A stretch of 64,000 bases of DNA, taken from the NCBI RefSeq assembly GCF_900115865.1, contig NZ_FOXY01000001.1, positions 186,001-250,000 on the forward strand, read 5' to 3'. Position 1 is the stretch's first letter. Each line of letters opens with the position of its first letter. The position numbers were made by a program, and so were the translations under genes. Below are positions 35,842 through 45,989 of the stretch, piece after piece. Under the pieces are notes generated by a model. It made no database searches. It had not been told where the DNA came from and saw only the letters and a list, made by a program, of their open reading frames with translations. The stretch comes from Donghicola eburneus (GTDB lineage Bacteria; Pseudomonadota; Alphaproteobacteria; Rhodobacterales; Rhodobacteraceae).

Positions 35842-36233
35842 GAGCAGCTATCCTCATAGCAACGCTTTTCGCGGCGGGGACGGCTCAGGCCAAAGTTCCG
35901 CTCAGCGATGTGAAGCCAATCAATGATGGGCTGACCGCTGTTGCGATCGCGGACCATATCCGTGTGAACTGTGACAATATCTCGGCCCGTCTCGTTGTGG
36001 CGTGGCGCTATATCGGTCAGCTCGAAGATCAGGCCAAAGAGATGGGGTACTCGGAAGACGAGATCGAAGATTTCGTCACCGATAAGTCCGAGAAGAAGCG
36101 TGTGGCTGGTTTGGCGGCGGACTACATTCGCGCCCACAACGCGCAGCCCAAGGACGCCAAGACCCTGTGTGCCCTTGGCCGTGCCGAGATCGCCGCAAAC
36201 TCGCCCATTGGCCAACTTCTGAGGGAGAATTGA
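35838..36233 (+). CDS. Periplasmic DUF5333-like protein, first of two paralogs
   Basis: A 131-residue protein beginning at GTG 35838, which overlaps the lipoprotein stop as GTGA (an alternative GTG lies at 35829). The signal peptide is MRAAILIATLFAAGTAQA. The mature part is helical with Cys in VNCDNISARL and TLCALGRAEIAANSPIG, probably one disulfide. The C-terminal pattern matches the next gene ([16 protein letters not shown]), so the pair arose by duplication. DUF5333 is, as I recall, a Rhodobacterales family linked to nuo. Role unknown; the position suggests service to complex I from the periplasmic side. Confidence 0.75.
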   Translation: MRAAILIATLFAAGTAQAKVPLSDVKPINDGLTAVAIADHIRVNCDNISARLVVAWRYIGQLEDQAKEMGYSEDEIEDFVTDKSEKKRVAGLAADYIRAHNAQPKDAKTLCALGRAEIAANSPIGQLLREN

Positions 36234-36235
36234 GA

Positions 36236-36628
36236 ATGCGCAAGCTGATCCTGCTCTCCGCCGCTGTTCTGATGCCCTTGGCCGCACAGGCGCGGGATAT
36301 CACTGCGGACGAGACTGTGCGCGGGTTCGTAACGACTTCGGTTCTGGCGGCAAAGGTCGCGCAGGGCTGTAAAAAGATTTCTGTTTCGACAGAGGGGCTT
36401 CTGGCCTTGCAGCTGGATGTGACCGCGCATATCGAAGCGGAAAATTACACCGTCGAAGAAGCAGCGCCTTTGCAGGACGCTGCCTTCAACGAAGAGATCG
36501 AAGAGGCCGCTGTGGCCCAGATCAAGGAACGTGGCTTCGACCCGCAAAAGGCCAAGGACCTTTGCGCGTTCGGGACCGAAGAGATGACGAAGGGCAGCCC
36601 CGTGGGCGCTGTTCTGGAAAGCAGGTGA
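36236..36628 (+). CDS. Periplasmic DUF5333-like protein, second of two paralogs
   Basis: A 130-residue exported protein with signal [19 protein letters not shown], starting three bases after its paralog stops. The Cys positions ([10 protein letters not shown] and [11 protein letters not shown]) and the [10 protein letters not shown] end match the preceding protein. Its central part is more acidic than the paralog. It stops five bases before nuoG. Retention of both copies in tandem suggests divided function; there is no evidence for a specific activity. Confidence 0.75.
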   Translation: MRKLILLSAAVLMPLAAQARDITADETVRGFVTTSVLAAKVAQGCKKISVSTEGLLALQLDVTAHIEAENYTVEEAAPLQDAAFNEEIEEAAVAQIKERGFDPQKAKDLCAFGTEEMTKGSPVGAVLESR

Positions 36629-36632
36629 GAAG

Positions 36633-38633
36633 ATGACGGAACTTCGCAAGATCATCATTGACGACAAAGAGATCGAGGTCGATCCCGCCATGACCTTGAT
36701 TCAGGCCTGTGAAGAGGCTGGGGTCGAAATTCCGCGCTTCTGCTATCACGAGCGCCTGACCATCGCGGGCAACTGCCGCATGTGCCTTGTCGAGGTTGTC
36801 GGCGGTCCGCCGAAGCCCGCAGCCAGCTGCGCAATGCAGGTCCGTGACCTGCGCCCTGGCCCCGAAGGCCAACCGCCCGTCGTGAAAACCAACTCGCCCA
36901 TGGTCAAAAAGGCCCGCGAAGGCGTGATGGAATTCCTGCTGATCAACCACCCGCTGGATTGCCCGATCTGCGATCAGGGCGGCGAGTGCGACCTGCAAGA
37001 TCAGGCGATGGCGTATGGTGTGGACTTCTCGCGCTACCGCGAGCCCAAGCGCGCCGTGGACAACCTGAACCTTGGGCCGCTTGTCGGCACCGCGATGACC
37101 CGCTGCATCAGCTGCACCCGCTGCGTGCGCTTCACCACCGAAGTCGCTGGTATCACCCAGATGGGCCAGACCGGCCGCGGCGAGGATGCGGAAATCACCA
37201 GCTACCTGAACCAGACTCTGGACAGCGAGCTGCAGGGCAACATCATCGACTTGTGCCCCGTTGGTGCGCTGACTTCGAAGCCCTACGCCTTTACCGCGCG
37301 TCCTTGGGAACTGACCAAGACTGAAACCATCGACGTGATGGACGCTCTGGGGTCAAACATCCGCGTGGACACCAAAGGTCGCGAAGTTATGCGCATTATC
37401 CCGCGCAACAACGATGGTGTGAACGAAGAGTGGCTGTCGGACAAATCGCGTTTCGTCTGGGACGGCCTGCGTCGTCAGCGTCTGGATCGCCCCTATGTCC
37501 GTGAGAACGGCAAGCTGCGCCCCGCATCGTGGGAAGAAGCGCTTAGCGCTGCCGCTGCGGCAATGAAAGGCAAGAAGGTCGCTGGTCTGATCGGTGATCT
37601 GGTCCCTGTTGAGGCTGCCTACGCTCTGAAGCAACTGGTCGAAGGTTTGGGTGGCAACGTCGAATGCCGCACCGATGGCGCGAAATTGCCTGCGGGCGTT
37701 CGCGGCGCCTACGCTGGCACTGCAGCAATCGAGGATCTGGACGACGCGGCAGAAATCCTGCTGGTTGGCACCAACCCCCGCGCTGAAGCACCAGTTCTGA
37801 ATGCACGCATCCGCAAGGCTTGGCTGCGCGGCGCGAACGTGTCGATGATCGGCGAAGGTGTCGACCTGACCTATGACTACACCCACGTCGGCACCGACCG
37901 CGCGGCTCTGGCCGATGCGTCTGTCAACGGTGGCGTGATCATCGTGGGGCAGGGCGCTCTGAACGAGCTGGACGGCGAAGCTGTTCTGGCGTCTGTCTTC
38001 AAGATGGCCGCTGCTTCGGGCGCGAAGGTTCTGGTTCTGCACACCGCAGCATCGCGCGTTGGCGCGATGGACGTGAACGCTGTGACCGAGGGCGGCCTAA
38101 AGGCGGCTCTGGACGGCGCAGATGTGATCTACAACCTTGGCGCAGACGAAGTCGAAATCGACGCTGGCGCAACTGTGATCTATCAGGGCAGCCACGGCGA
38201 CCGCGGTGCACACCGCGCGGACATTATTCTGCCCGGCGCAGCCTATGTCGAAGAGCAGGGCCTGTTCGTGAACACCGAAGGCCGTCCGCAGCTGGCGCTG
38301 CGCGCAGCCTTCCCTCCGGGTGAAGCCAAAGAAAACTGGGCCATCCTGCGTGCGCTGTCCACGCATCTGGACGCTACCCAGCCGTGGGACACTCTGATCC
38401 AGCTGCGTCAGGCGCTGGTCGGTGATGTTGCACACCTCGCGATGGTGGATCAGGTGATCGAGAACGAAGCCCCCAGCCTCGAGGACAAACCTCTGGGCAA
38501 GGGCGAGGCGACCTTCGTCTATGCGGTCAAAGATCACTACCTGACCAACCCGATTGCCCGCGCGAGCGCATTGATGGCCGAACTGTCGGCCAATGCCAAA
38601 GCGCGCCGCGACCAGAAGATCGCCGCTGAGTAA
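36633..38633 (+). CDS. nuoG: NADH-quinone oxidoreductase subunit G
   Basis: A 666-residue subunit carrying several clusters. N1b: [20 protein letters not shown] with Cys in AASCAMQV (near residues 34-70). N5: the His and Cys of [19 protein letters not shown]4: [11 protein letters not shown] and the later Cys in [14 protein letters not shown]. The C-terminal two thirds is the degenerate molybdopterin-oxidoreductase domain ([19 protein letters not shown] onward). The length is that of the mitochondrial-type subunit, shorter than E. coli NuoG. The stop overlaps the next start as TAATG. Confidence 0.97.
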   Translation: MTELRKIIIDDKEIEVDPAMTLIQACEEAGVEIPRFCYHERLTIAGNCRMCLVEVVGGPPKPAASCAMQVRDLRPGPEGQPPVVKTNSPMVKKAREGVMEFLLINHPLDCPICDQGGECDLQDQAMAYGVDFSRYREPKRAVDNLNLGPLVGTAMTRCISCTRCVRFTTEVAGITQMGQTGRGEDAEITSYLNQTLDSELQGNIIDLCPVGALTSKPYAFTARPWELTKTETIDVMDALGSNIRVDTKGREVMRIIPRNNDGVNEEWLSDKSRFVWDGLRRQRLDRPYVRENGKLRPASWEEALSAAAAAMKGKKVAGLIGDLVPVEAAYALKQLVEGLGGNVECRTDGAKLPAGVRGAYAGTAAIEDLDDAAEILLVGTNPRAEAPVLNARIRKAWLRGANVSMIGEGVDLTYDYTHVGTDRAALADASVNGGVIIVGQGALNELDGEAVLASVFKMAAASGAKVLVLHTAASRVGAMDVNAVTEGGLKAALDGADVIYNLGADEVEIDAGATVIYQGSHGDRGAHRADIILPGAAYVEEQGLFVNTEGRPQLALRAAFPPGEAKENWAILRALSTHLDATQPWDTLIQLRQALVGDVAHLAMVDQVIENEAPSLEDKPLGKGEATFVYAVKDHYLTNPIARASALMAELSANAKARRDQKIAAE

Positions 38634-39031
38634 TGCGCGGCGCGGTTGCCATATCCTGCGGCCTGATGGCCTTGTCGGTTGCGGCCTGTGCCTCGACCGA
38701 TGCGGCTGCACCTGTGCCCTTTTCCCCCGAGTATAGCGGTGTTCGCACTGCGCTGCTCGAGGGTGACCTGGTGAATTTCCTGGTCGAAATGAAGGGTGCG
38801 CGGGGCGCAAGCGATGTGGAAGCCTATGCAGAGTGTGCGGCCGCGCAATATGCGCTGATCCGCGGATACGGTTTTGCCCGCCATGTGCGGACGAATGTAG
38901 ATAATCAGGGTAGCCTTTGGCGAGCAGATGCGGTTTACACCATCTCGCCGGCGCTGCCGCGCGGCCTTAGCACGATTGACGCCGAAGTCACCGTGCAGAA
39001 CTGCGCAGAAAACGGAATACCGACGGTGTGA
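38633..39031 (+). CDS. Predicted lipoprotein between nuoG and nuoH
   Basis: A 132-residue exported protein with a lipoprotein signal (CGLMALSVAAC, lipid Cys near residue 19). The mature part has a repeated Ala-rich helix region and two Cys (YAECAAAQ and VQNCAENG). The start shares one base with the nuoG stop and the stop is six bases before nuoH, so it is embedded in the operon. No family recognised. A second lipoprotein sits upstream of nuoG. Confidence 0.75.
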   Translation: MRGAVAISCGLMALSVAACASTDAAAPVPFSPEYSGVRTALLEGDLVNFLVEMKGARGASDVEAYAECAAAQYALIRGYGFARHVRTNVDNQGSLWRADAVYTISPALPRGLSTIDAEVTVQNCAENGIPTV

Positions 39032-39037
39032 GGACCT

Positions 39038-40075
39038 ATGGCTGACTTTTTCACCACCCCTTTGGGCGTCTTCGTCATCATCCTAGCTCAGTGCCTTGCC
39101 GTGCTGGGGTTCGTGATGGTTTCGCTGCTCTTTCTCGTTTACGGCGACCGTAAAATCTGGGCTGCGGTCCAGATGCGTCGTGGCCCCAACGTGGTGGGCG
39201 TCTTCGGCTTGCTGCAGTCGGTGGCTGACGCGCTGAAATACGTCACCAAAGAGATCGTCATTCCGGCGGGCTCGGACAAGGTTGTCTTTATGATGGCCCC
39301 GCTGACCAGCTTTGTTCTGGCGGTGATTGCTTGGGCGGTGATCCCGTTCGCAGATGGCTGGGTCGTCTCTGACATCAACGTTGCGATCCTTTACGTCTTC
39401 GCCGTTAGCTCGCTCGAGGTTTATGGCGTGATTATGGGCGGTTGGGCGTCGAACTCAAAGTACCCGTTCCTTGGCTCGCTGCGCTCGGCGGCTCAGATGA
39501 TTTCTTATGAGGTCTCCATCGGTCTGATCATCATCGGTGTGATCATCTCGACTGGTTCGATGAACTTCGGCGACATCGTTGCTGCTCAGGATGGCCGCTT
39601 TGGTTTCTTCAGCTGGTACTGGCTGCCGCACCTGCCGATGGTCTTCCTTTTCTTCATCTCGGCGCTGGCGGAAACCAACCGTCCTCCGTTCGACCTTCCC
39701 GAAGCTGAATCCGAACTGGTCGCCGGCTATCAGGTGGAATACAGCTCGACCCCGTTCTTGCTGTTCATGGCCGGTGAATACATCGCGATCTTCCTGATGT
39801 GCGCGCTGACCTCGCTGCTGTTCTTTGGTGGCTGGCTGTCGCCGATCCCCGGTCTGCCCGATGGCGTTCTGTGGATGGTTGCGAAGATGGCGTTCTTCTT
39901 CTTCCTGTTCGCAATGGTCAAAGCGATCACCCCGCGTTACCGCTACGACCAGCTGATGCGTCTGGGCTGGAAAATCTTCCTGCCGCTGTCGCTGGGTTGG
40001 GTCGTGATCGTCTCCTTCTTTGCCAAGTTCGAACTGTTCTGGGGTGCGTATGCCCGCTGGACAGTAGGGGGCTGA
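39038..40075 (+). CDS. nuoH: NADH-quinone oxidoreductase subunit H
   Basis: A 345-residue membrane subunit with about eight helices that links the peripheral arm to the pump modules and lines the quinone tunnel. [20 protein letters not shown] is the first signature region (YGDRKI in place of the usual YxERKxxA), and [18 protein letters not shown] the second, with the conserved Glu residues. [22 protein letters not shown] is the C-terminal signature. It stops two bases before a small frame. Confidence 0.97.
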   Translation: MADFFTTPLGVFVIILAQCLAVLGFVMVSLLFLVYGDRKIWAAVQMRRGPNVVGVFGLLQSVADALKYVTKEIVIPAGSDKVVFMMAPLTSFVLAVIAWAVIPFADGWVVSDINVAILYVFAVSSLEVYGVIMGGWASNSKYPFLGSLRSAAQMISYEVSIGLIIIGVIISTGSMNFGDIVAAQDGRFGFFSWYWLPHLPMVFLFFISALAETNRPPFDLPEAESELVAGYQVEYSSTPFLLFMAGEYIAIFLMCALTSLLFFGGWLSPIPGLPDGVLWMVAKMAFFFFLFAMVKAITPRYRYDQLMRLGWKIFLPLSLGWVVIVSFFAKFELFWGAYARWTVGG

Positions 40076-40076
40076 T

Positions 40077-40262
40077 ATGGACCTGCGCGACTCCATTCTG
40101 GAGGCGAAATACAAGGACATGATCTCGCTCGCCGATTTCATCGTCACGGACTGCAACCTGCCGGCTGAGGACGCGGATGGACATCCGCTGCCCCAGCAAT
40201 CGGAACTCGCCGCTGCCATCTTTCGGTGGGCAGCGATGACCGGAACCCACGGAGAGAGCTAA
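40077..40262 (+). CDS. Small acidic protein between nuoH and nuoI
   Basis: A 61-residue frame filling the space between nuoH and nuoI. Its ATG is two bases after the nuoH stop and its TAA shares a base with the nuoI ATG (TAATG), so it is probably translated. The product ([20 protein letters not shown] and later [18 protein letters not shown]) is soluble, acidic, with one Cys and no membrane segment. No family recognised. Could be a small supernumerary subunit or assembly peptide of complex I. Confidence 0.6.
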   Translation: MDLRDSILEAKYKDMISLADFIVTDCNLPAEDADGHPLPQQSELAAAIFRWAAMTGTHGES

Positions 40263-40756
40263 TGGCTGACATCGACTATACCCGCGCGGCCAAGTACTTC
40301 CTGCTCGCGGACTTCTTCAAAGGCTTCAAGCTTGGCATGAAGTATTTCTTCGCACCCAAGCCGACCGTGAACTACCCCCACGAGAAAGGCCCGCTGTCGC
40401 CTCGTTTCCGTGGCGAACACGCCCTGCGCCGCTATCCCAACGGCGAAGAGCGCTGCATCGCCTGCAAACTCTGCGAAGCGATTTGCCCCGCGCAGGCCAT
40501 TACCATCGACGCCGAGCCCCGCGATGACGGCAGCCGCCGCACCACGCGCTACGACATCGACATGACCAAGTGCATCTACTGCGGTTTCTGCCAGGAAGCT
40601 TGCCCCGTAGACGCGATTGTCGAGGGCCCGAACTTCGAATTTGCGACCGAAACCCGCGAGGAATTGTTCTACAACAAGGAAAAGCTCCTTGAGAACGGTG
40701 CACGCTGGGAAGCAGAGATCGCCCGTAACCTCGAGCTGGATGCACCTTACCGATGA
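40262..40756 (+). CDS. nuoI: NADH-quinone oxidoreductase subunit I
   Basis: A 164-residue ferredoxin-like subunit with two [4Fe-4S] clusters (N6a and N6b): [16 protein letters not shown] and [16 protein letters not shown]. The N-terminal amphipathic helix ([18 protein letters not shown]) sits on the membrane, and the family text [18 protein letters not shown] precedes the first cluster. I chose ATG 40262 ([10 protein letters not shown]), overlapping the previous stop. The stop overlaps the next start as ATGA. Confidence 0.97.
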   Translation: MADIDYTRAAKYFLLADFFKGFKLGMKYFFAPKPTVNYPHEKGPLSPRFRGEHALRRYPNGEERCIACKLCEAICPAQAITIDAEPRDDGSRRTTRYDIDMTKCIYCGFCQEACPVDAIVEGPNFEFATETREELFYNKEKLLENGARWEAEIARNLELDAPYR

Positions 40757-41160
40757 CCGACGCCAAGAACATCTTCGAGCAGATGATGGCTCAATCGCTG
40801 GAAATGGCGAAGGCCATCAACCCCGCGCTTGAGAACTTCTCGCCCAAAGACTTCGAGGCAATGTGGCCGACGGTCCCGCGGGATATGATGGAACTTGCTT
40901 TTGGCAAGACCATGAATCCCGAAGGTCTGGACAGCAAGACGCGGCTGCTTTTGACGCTGGCAGGTCTGACCTGTCAGGGCGCAGTGGCCGAACCCCAAAT
41001 TCGTCTGACCGTGCGCCACGCGCTCGAGGCAGGCGCAACCAAACAGGAGATCGCCGAGGCTATTGGCCAGATGGCGATGTTCGCGGGTATTCCCGCCATG
41101 TCCAAAGCGGCGTCCATCGCCCAAGAGGTCATGGCAGAGACAAAGGACGAACCGAAATGA
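40753..41160 (+). CDS. Carboxymuconolactone decarboxylase-like protein in the nuo operon
   Basis: A 135-residue helical protein of the CMD/AhpD superfamily, with [19 protein letters not shown] and [20 protein letters not shown]. AhpD-type peroxidase relatives use Cys-x-x-Cys; this protein has only one Cys there, so a thiol peroxidase role is doubtful. It overlaps both nuoI and nuoJ by four bases (ATGA each), showing tight coupling. Activity unknown. Confidence 0.8.
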   Translation: MTDAKNIFEQMMAQSLEMAKAINPALENFSPKDFEAMWPTVPRDMMELAFGKTMNPEGLDSKTRLLLTLAGLTCQGAVAEPQIRLTVRHALEAGATKQEIAEAIGQMAMFAGIPAMSKAASIAQEVMAETKDEPK

Positions 41161-41765
41161 GCGTAGCTGAACTTTCCTTCTACCTCTTCGCGCTAAGCAC
41201 CGTGATCGGCGGTCTGATGACCGTGCTTGGACGCAACCCCGTTCACTCGGTGCTCTGGCTCATTCTGGCGTTCATTTCGTCGGCGGGTCTGTTTGTACTG
41301 ATGGGCGCTGAATTTGTGGCGATGCTGTTGGTCATCGTTTATGTGGGCGCGGTCGCTGTGCTCTTCCTCTTTGTGGTCATGATGCTGGACGTCGACTTTG
41401 CAGAGCTGAAGGCCGGCATGGCCAAGTATCTGCCGGTCGCGCTTTTGATTGCTGTGATCCTGATGATGCAGTTTGCCATGGCGTTCGGCGCATGGGACAG
41501 CAGCGAACTGGCCGAAGGTCTGCGCGCAGCACCCGTCGCGGCGGATGTTCAGAACACCGCGCAGCTGGGTGGCCTGATCTACGACAAATACTTCCTCCTG
41601 TTCCAACTCGCGGGCCTGATCCTGCTGGTCGCGATGATCGGTGCGATTGTGCTGACCCTGCGCCACCGTCCGGACGTCAAGCGCCAGAACGTTCTGGCCC
41701 AGATGTACCGCGACCCTGCAAAGGCGATGGAACTGAAGGACGTGAAGCCCGGCCAAGGGCTCTGA
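41157..41765 (+). CDS. nuoJ: NADH-quinone oxidoreductase subunit J
   Basis: A 202-residue membrane subunit with five helices. [20 protein letters not shown] starts at ATG 41157, overlapping the preceding stop as [24 protein letters not shown] holds the conserved transmembrane helix with a pi-bulge that is important for coupling. A hydrophilic loop and a long polar C-terminus follow. An in-frame open extension upstream to 40863 lies in the preceding gene and is not used. Confidence 0.95.
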   Translation: MSVAELSFYLFALSTVIGGLMTVLGRNPVHSVLWLILAFISSAGLFVLMGAEFVAMLLVIVYVGAVAVLFLFVVMMLDVDFAELKAGMAKYLPVALLIAVILMMQFAMAFGAWDSSELAEGLRAAPVAADVQNTAQLGGLIYDKYFLLFQLAGLILLVAMIGAIVLTLRHRPDVKRQNVLAQMYRDPAKAMELKDVKPGQGL

Positions 41766-41768
41766 TAG

Positions 41769-41906
41769 GTGCACGAGCTTGCGCTGCTGCTCGAGCGCTT
41801 TTGGGCCACGTTTGGCGTGGTTGGTGTAGCAGCGATGTGGGCTCTGAAAGCGGGTGCAACATGGATTGGGTTGCGCTGGTTTAGAAATAGACGGCGCGTC
41901 GGCTAA
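41769..41906 (+). CDS. Possible 45-residue peptide between nuoJ and nuoK
   Basis: An open frame of 45 codons beginning at GTG 41769, three bases after nuoJ stops. The product [20 protein letters not shown], then [18 protein letters not shown] and a basic tail RNRRRVG, would have one amphipathic or membrane helix. The ribosome site is weak, so translation would rely on coupling to nuoJ. It fills a gap in an otherwise tightly packed operon, which is the main reason to record it. No family recognised. Confidence 0.4.
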   Translation: MHELALLLERFWATFGVVGVAAMWALKAGATWIGLRWFRNRRRVG

Positions 41907-41986
41907 GGCCGGCGCCCACCCCAAGAACTGAAACGTCCGCCGCAATGTACGGCGGGCACCACCAAGGACAAGACCCGAGGGACGAC

Positions 41987-42292
41987 ATGATTGGTTTGGA
42001 ACATTACCTGGTGGTCGCGGCGACGCTGTTCGTCATTGGCATCTTCGGCCTCTTCCTCAACCGGAAGAACGTCATCATTCTGCTGATGTCGATCGAACTG
42101 ATGCTGCTGGCCGTGAACATCAACATGGTGGCTTTCTCCAGCCACTTGGGCGATCTCGTCGGACAGGTCTTCACACTCTTCATCCTCACGGTTGCTGCAG
42201 CCGAGGCCGCGATTGGTCTGGCCATTCTGGTCTGCTTCTTCCGGAACCGCGGCACCATCGCCGTGGAAGACGTCAACGTGATGAAAGGCTAA
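41987..42292 (+). CDS. nuoK: NADH-quinone oxidoreductase subunit K
   Basis: A 101-residue, three-helix membrane subunit. The conserved membrane Glu residues are in [15 protein letters not shown] and [15 protein letters not shown]. The ATG at 41987 ([10 protein letters not shown]) has CGAGGGAC upstream; an earlier in-frame start at 41945 gives a hydrophilic leader that is unlikely. It forms part of the central membrane proton channel with NuoJ and NuoA. Confidence 0.96.
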   Translation: MIGLEHYLVVAATLFVIGIFGLFLNRKNVIILLMSIELMLLAVNINMVAFSSHLGDLVGQVFTLFILTVAAAEAAIGLAILVCFFRNRGTIAVEDVNVMKG

Positions 42293-42299
42293 GGGGCCA

Positions 42300-44429
42300 A
42301 TGGAAACCATCATTCTCTTTGCCCCGCTAGTGGGGGCGATTGTCGCCGGCTTCGGCTGGCGCTTCATCGGCGAGCAGATCGCCTGTTATTTCGCAACGGG
42401 CATGCTGTTCTTTACCGCACTCCTGTCGTGGATCGTATTTCTTAGCTTCGATGGCACCACCGAGACCATCAATGTGCTGCGCTGGATCCAGTCCGGCTCG
42501 CTCGATACATCTTGGGCCATCCGTTTGGACCGCTTGACCGCGATCATGCTGATCGTGATCACCAGCGTCTCGTCGCTCGTGCACCTTTATAGCCTTGGAT
42601 ATATGGCGCATGATGAGAATTTCCACCACGAGCACTACAAGGCGCGCTTCTTTGCGTACCTGTCGCTGTTCACCTTTGCGATGCTGATGCTCGTCACCGC
42701 CTCGAACCTCGTTCAGATGTTCTTCGGCTGGGAAGGCGTGGGTCTGGCCTCGTACCTGCTGATCGGCTTCTACTTCCGCAAGCCTTCGGCAAACGCGGCA
42801 GCTATGAAAGCGTTCGTTGTGAACCGTGTTGGTGACTTCGGTTTTGCTCTGGGCATCTTCGCGCTGTTCATGCTGACCGACAGCATCAACTTCAACGACA
42901 TCTTCGCTAACGCCGAGACCATCTCGCAGACCACGATCACTTTCCTCTGGCAGGACTGGAACGCGGCCGAGATCATTGCCTTCCTGCTGTTCATCGGCGC
43001 GATGGGTAAGTCGGCTCAGTTGCTGCTGCACACCTGGCTGCCCGACGCGATGGAAGGCCCGACACCTGTGTCGGCTCTGATCCACGCGGCGACCATGGTG
43101 ACCGCGGGTGTTTTCCTGGTCTGCCGTATGTCGCCGATCATGGAATTCGCGCCCAACGCGACGACCTTCATTACTTTCCTGGGTGGCACCACCGCGTTCT
43201 TTGCGGCGACCATCGGTCTGGTTCAAACCGACATTAAGCGCGTGATTGCGTACTCGACCTGTTCGCAGCTCGGGTACATGTTTGTTGCCGCTGGTGTAGG
43301 CGCTTACGGTCCGGCCATGTTCCACCTGTTCACGCACGCCTTCTTCAAAGCAATGCTGTTCCTTGGCGCCGGCTCGGTCATCCACGCGATGCACCACGAG
43401 CAGGACATGATGAACTACGGTGGTCTGCGTAAGAAGATCCCCATGACCTTCTACGCAATGATGATCGGTACACTCGCCATCACAGGCGTTGGTATCCCGC
43501 TGACCCACATCGGTTTCGCTGGCTTCCTGTCCAAAGACGCGATCATCGAAAGCGCATTTGCGGGCGGCAACATGTATGCCTTCTGGATGCTGGTCATCGC
43601 CGCCGCGTTCACCTCGTTCTACAGCTGGCGTCTGATCTTCCTGACCTTCTACGGCAAGCCCCGCGGCGACAAGCACACCCACGACCACGCTCACGAGAGC
43701 CCGATGGTCATGCTGGTTCCGCTTGGTGTCCTGAGCCTTGGTGCGGTCTTTGCTGGTATGCTCTGGTACAACAGCTTCTTTGGTCACGCTGATCAGGTTG
43801 GTAAGTTCTTTGGCATCCCCGTCGCAGAGGCTTCGGCGCATGCTGCCGAGGGTGAGCACGAGATGGATGGTCACACGGACGAAACCCACGCTGCGGATGA
43901 TCACGCCGCCGAAGCCGAAGAGCATCATGGCGACGCGGCCGAGGGCGAGCATCACTATGCATTCACAGGTCAGCCGGGCGAGGGCGCGATCTACATCGGT
44001 GCAGACAACACTGTGTTGGATGACGCGCACGCTGTTCCGGCTTGGGTCAAGGTTAGCCCCTTTGTCGCAATGCTCGGTGGTCTGCTGATGGCGGTCTGGT
44101 TCTACCTGATCAACCCGTCGCTGCCTGGCCGTCTGGCTGCAAACCAGCGCCCGCTCTACCAGTTCTTGCTGAACAAATGGTACTTCGACGAAATCTACGA
44201 TTTCATCTTCGTTCAGCCTGCCAAAGCCATCGGCCGCTTCTTCTGGAAGAAGGGTGACGGGACGGTCATCGACGGGGCCATCAATGGTCTGGCGATGGGT
44301 ATCATTCCCTTCTTCACCCGCCTCGCTGGCCGTGCGCAGTCTGGCTACATCTTTGGCTATGCCTTCGCCATGGTGCTGGGTATCGCCGTACTAATCACCT
44401 GGATGACGCTCACCGGGGGAGCGAATTAA
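42300..44429 (+). CDS. nuoL: NADH-quinone oxidoreductase subunit L with His-rich loop
   Basis: A 709-residue antiporter-like subunit, the distal proton pump with the long lateral helix. Signature text: [40 protein letters not shown] (with the key Lys and Pro/His positions) and [17 protein letters not shown]. Between two late helices (about residues 460-555) the loop is rich in His, Asp and Glu ([11 protein letters not shown], then groups such as [20 protein letters not shown]). NuoL is usually 600-690 residues; this insert accounts for the extra length. It overlaps nuoM by one base. Confidence 0.96.
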   Translation: METIILFAPLVGAIVAGFGWRFIGEQIACYFATGMLFFTALLSWIVFLSFDGTTETINVLRWIQSGSLDTSWAIRLDRLTAIMLIVITSVSSLVHLYSLGYMAHDENFHHEHYKARFFAYLSLFTFAMLMLVTASNLVQMFFGWEGVGLASYLLIGFYFRKPSANAAAMKAFVVNRVGDFGFALGIFALFMLTDSINFNDIFANAETISQTTITFLWQDWNAAEIIAFLLFIGAMGKSAQLLLHTWLPDAMEGPTPVSALIHAATMVTAGVFLVCRMSPIMEFAPNATTFITFLGGTTAFFAATIGLVQTDIKRVIAYSTCSQLGYMFVAAGVGAYGPAMFHLFTHAFFKAMLFLGAGSVIHAMHHEQDMMNYGGLRKKIPMTFYAMMIGTLAITGVGIPLTHIGFAGFLSKDAIIESAFAGGNMYAFWMLVIAAAFTSFYSWRLIFLTFYGKPRGDKHTHDHAHESPMVMLVPLGVLSLGAVFAGMLWYNSFFGHADQVGKFFGIPVAEASAHAAEGEHEMDGHTDETHAADDHAAEAEEHHGDAAEGEHHYAFTGQPGEGAIYIGADNTVLDDAHAVPAWVKVSPFVAMLGGLLMAVWFYLINPSLPGRLAANQRPLYQFLLNKWYFDEIYDFIFVQPAKAIGRFFWKKGDGTVIDGAINGLAMGIIPFFTRLAGRAQSGYIFGYAFAMVLGIAVLITWMTLTGGAN

Positions 44430-45976
44430 TGGGAAACCTACTCTCAATCGTAACCTTCTTGCCTCTGGTGGCGGCAATTGTTCTCGCCGTCTTCCTCAGG
44501 GGCAATGACGAGGCGGCACAGCGCAATGCCAAATGGCTGGCGCTGGTCGCGACCGCTGTCACTTTCCTGATCTCGCTCTTCATTCTGGCGGAATTCGACC
44601 CTGCGAACACCGGTTTCCAGTATGTCGAAGAGCGTGATTGGCTCTTGGGCCTGAAATACAAAGTGGGCGTCGACGGAATTTCGGTTCTGTTCGTCCTGCT
44701 GACCACTTTCATCATGCCGCTGGTTATTGCCTGCAGCTGGGACGTCTCCAAGCGCGTCAAGGAATACATGATTGCGTTCCTTGCGCTGGAAACCCTGATG
44801 ATCGGCGTGTTCGTTTCGCTGGATCTGGTTCTGTTCTACCTGTTCTTCGAAGCGTCGCTGATCCCCATGTTTCTGATCATCGGGATCTGGGGTGGCGCGA
44901 ACCGCATCTACGCATCGTTCAAGTTCTTCCTCTACACCTTCTTTGGTTCGGTGCTGATGCTGGTGGCGATGGTTGCAATGTATACCGACGCGGGCACCAC
45001 CGACATTCCGACCCTGCTGAACCACACCTTTGCCTCTGAAACGCTGAACCTCTTCGGCTTCCAGATCATCGGCGGCATGCAGACACTGATGTTCATCGCC
45101 TTCTTCGCGTCCTTCGCGGTGAAGATGCCGATGTGGCCCGTCCACACATGGTTGCCCGACGCGCACGTTCAGGCACCGACCGCTGGCTCGGTTGTTCTGG
45201 CAGCGATCCTGCTGAAAATGGGTGGCTACGGCTTCCTGCGCTTCAGCCTGCCGATGTTCCCCGTTGGGGCGGAGATCCTGACCCCCGTGGTTTTCTGGAT
45301 GTCGGCCATCGCGATCGTCTACACCTCGCTGGTCGCGCTGGTGCAAGAAGACATGAAAAAGCTGATCGCGTACTCGTCGGTTGCGCACATGGGCTACGTG
45401 ACCATGGGTATCTTTGCTGCGAACCAGCAGGGTATCGACGGTGCGATCTTCCAGATGCTGTCGCACGGCTTTATCTCTGGCGCGCTCTTTCTCTGCGTCG
45501 GTGTGATCTACGACCGTATGCACACCCGCGAGATCGACGCCTACGGTGGCCTTGTGAACCGTATGCCCAAATACGCGCTGGTGTTCATGCTGTTCACCAT
45601 GGCGAACGTGGGTTTGCCGGGCACCTCTGGCTTCATCGGTGAATTCCTCGTCCTCATGGGCATTTTCCAAGAGAATACCTGGGTTGCCGCTGTGGCCGCA
45701 TCGGGCGTGATCTTCTCGGCGGCTTATGCGCTGTGGCTGTACCGCCGCGTTGTCATGGGCGCACTGATCAAGGAAAGCCTGAAGGCGATCACCGACATGT
45801 CGACCCGCGAGCGCGCGATTTTCGCGCCGCTGATCATCATGACGATCCTGCTGGGTGTGTACCCCGCACTGATCACCGACATCATCGGGCCGAGCGTTTC
45901 GGCTCTGATCGACAACTACGACACGGCACTGGCAGCGGTTTCCCACGAAACCGCCGGCCAAGTGGCCCAACACTGA
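44429..45976 (+). CDS. nuoM: NADH-quinone oxidoreductase subunit M
   Basis: A 515-residue antiporter-like pump subunit with about 14 helices. [20 protein letters not shown] contains the conserved membrane Glu, [20 protein letters not shown] is the central signature with the channel Lys, and [16 protein letters not shown] contains the second Lys region. It starts on the last base of the nuoL stop (TAATG) and is followed by nuoN after 13 bases. Confidence 0.97.
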   Translation: MGNLLSIVTFLPLVAAIVLAVFLRGNDEAAQRNAKWLALVATAVTFLISLFILAEFDPANTGFQYVEERDWLLGLKYKVGVDGISVLFVLLTTFIMPLVIACSWDVSKRVKEYMIAFLALETLMIGVFVSLDLVLFYLFFEASLIPMFLIIGIWGGANRIYASFKFFLYTFFGSVLMLVAMVAMYTDAGTTDIPTLLNHTFASETLNLFGFQIIGGMQTLMFIAFFASFAVKMPMWPVHTWLPDAHVQAPTAGSVVLAAILLKMGGYGFLRFSLPMFPVGAEILTPVVFWMSAIAIVYTSLVALVQEDMKKLIAYSSVAHMGYVTMGIFAANQQGIDGAIFQMLSHGFISGALFLCVGVIYDRMHTREIDAYGGLVNRMPKYALVFMLFTMANVGLPGTSGFIGEFLVLMGIFQENTWVAAVAASGVIFSAAYALWLYRRVVMGALIKESLKAITDMSTRERAIFAPLIIMTILLGVYPALITDIIGPSVSALIDNYDTALAAVSHETAGQVAQH

Positions 45977-45989
45977 GGAGGGTGGCCCG

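Noticed and set aside
42327-44030. Minus-strand open frame of 567 codons opposite nuoL
   Set aside because: It mirrors NuoL coding sequence; extreme His/Arg/Asp content and no hydrophobic or catalytic pattern.
44444-45973. Minus-strand open frame of 509 codons opposite nuoM
   Set aside because: Antisense shadow of a conserved membrane subunit, product rich in His, Gln and Asp.
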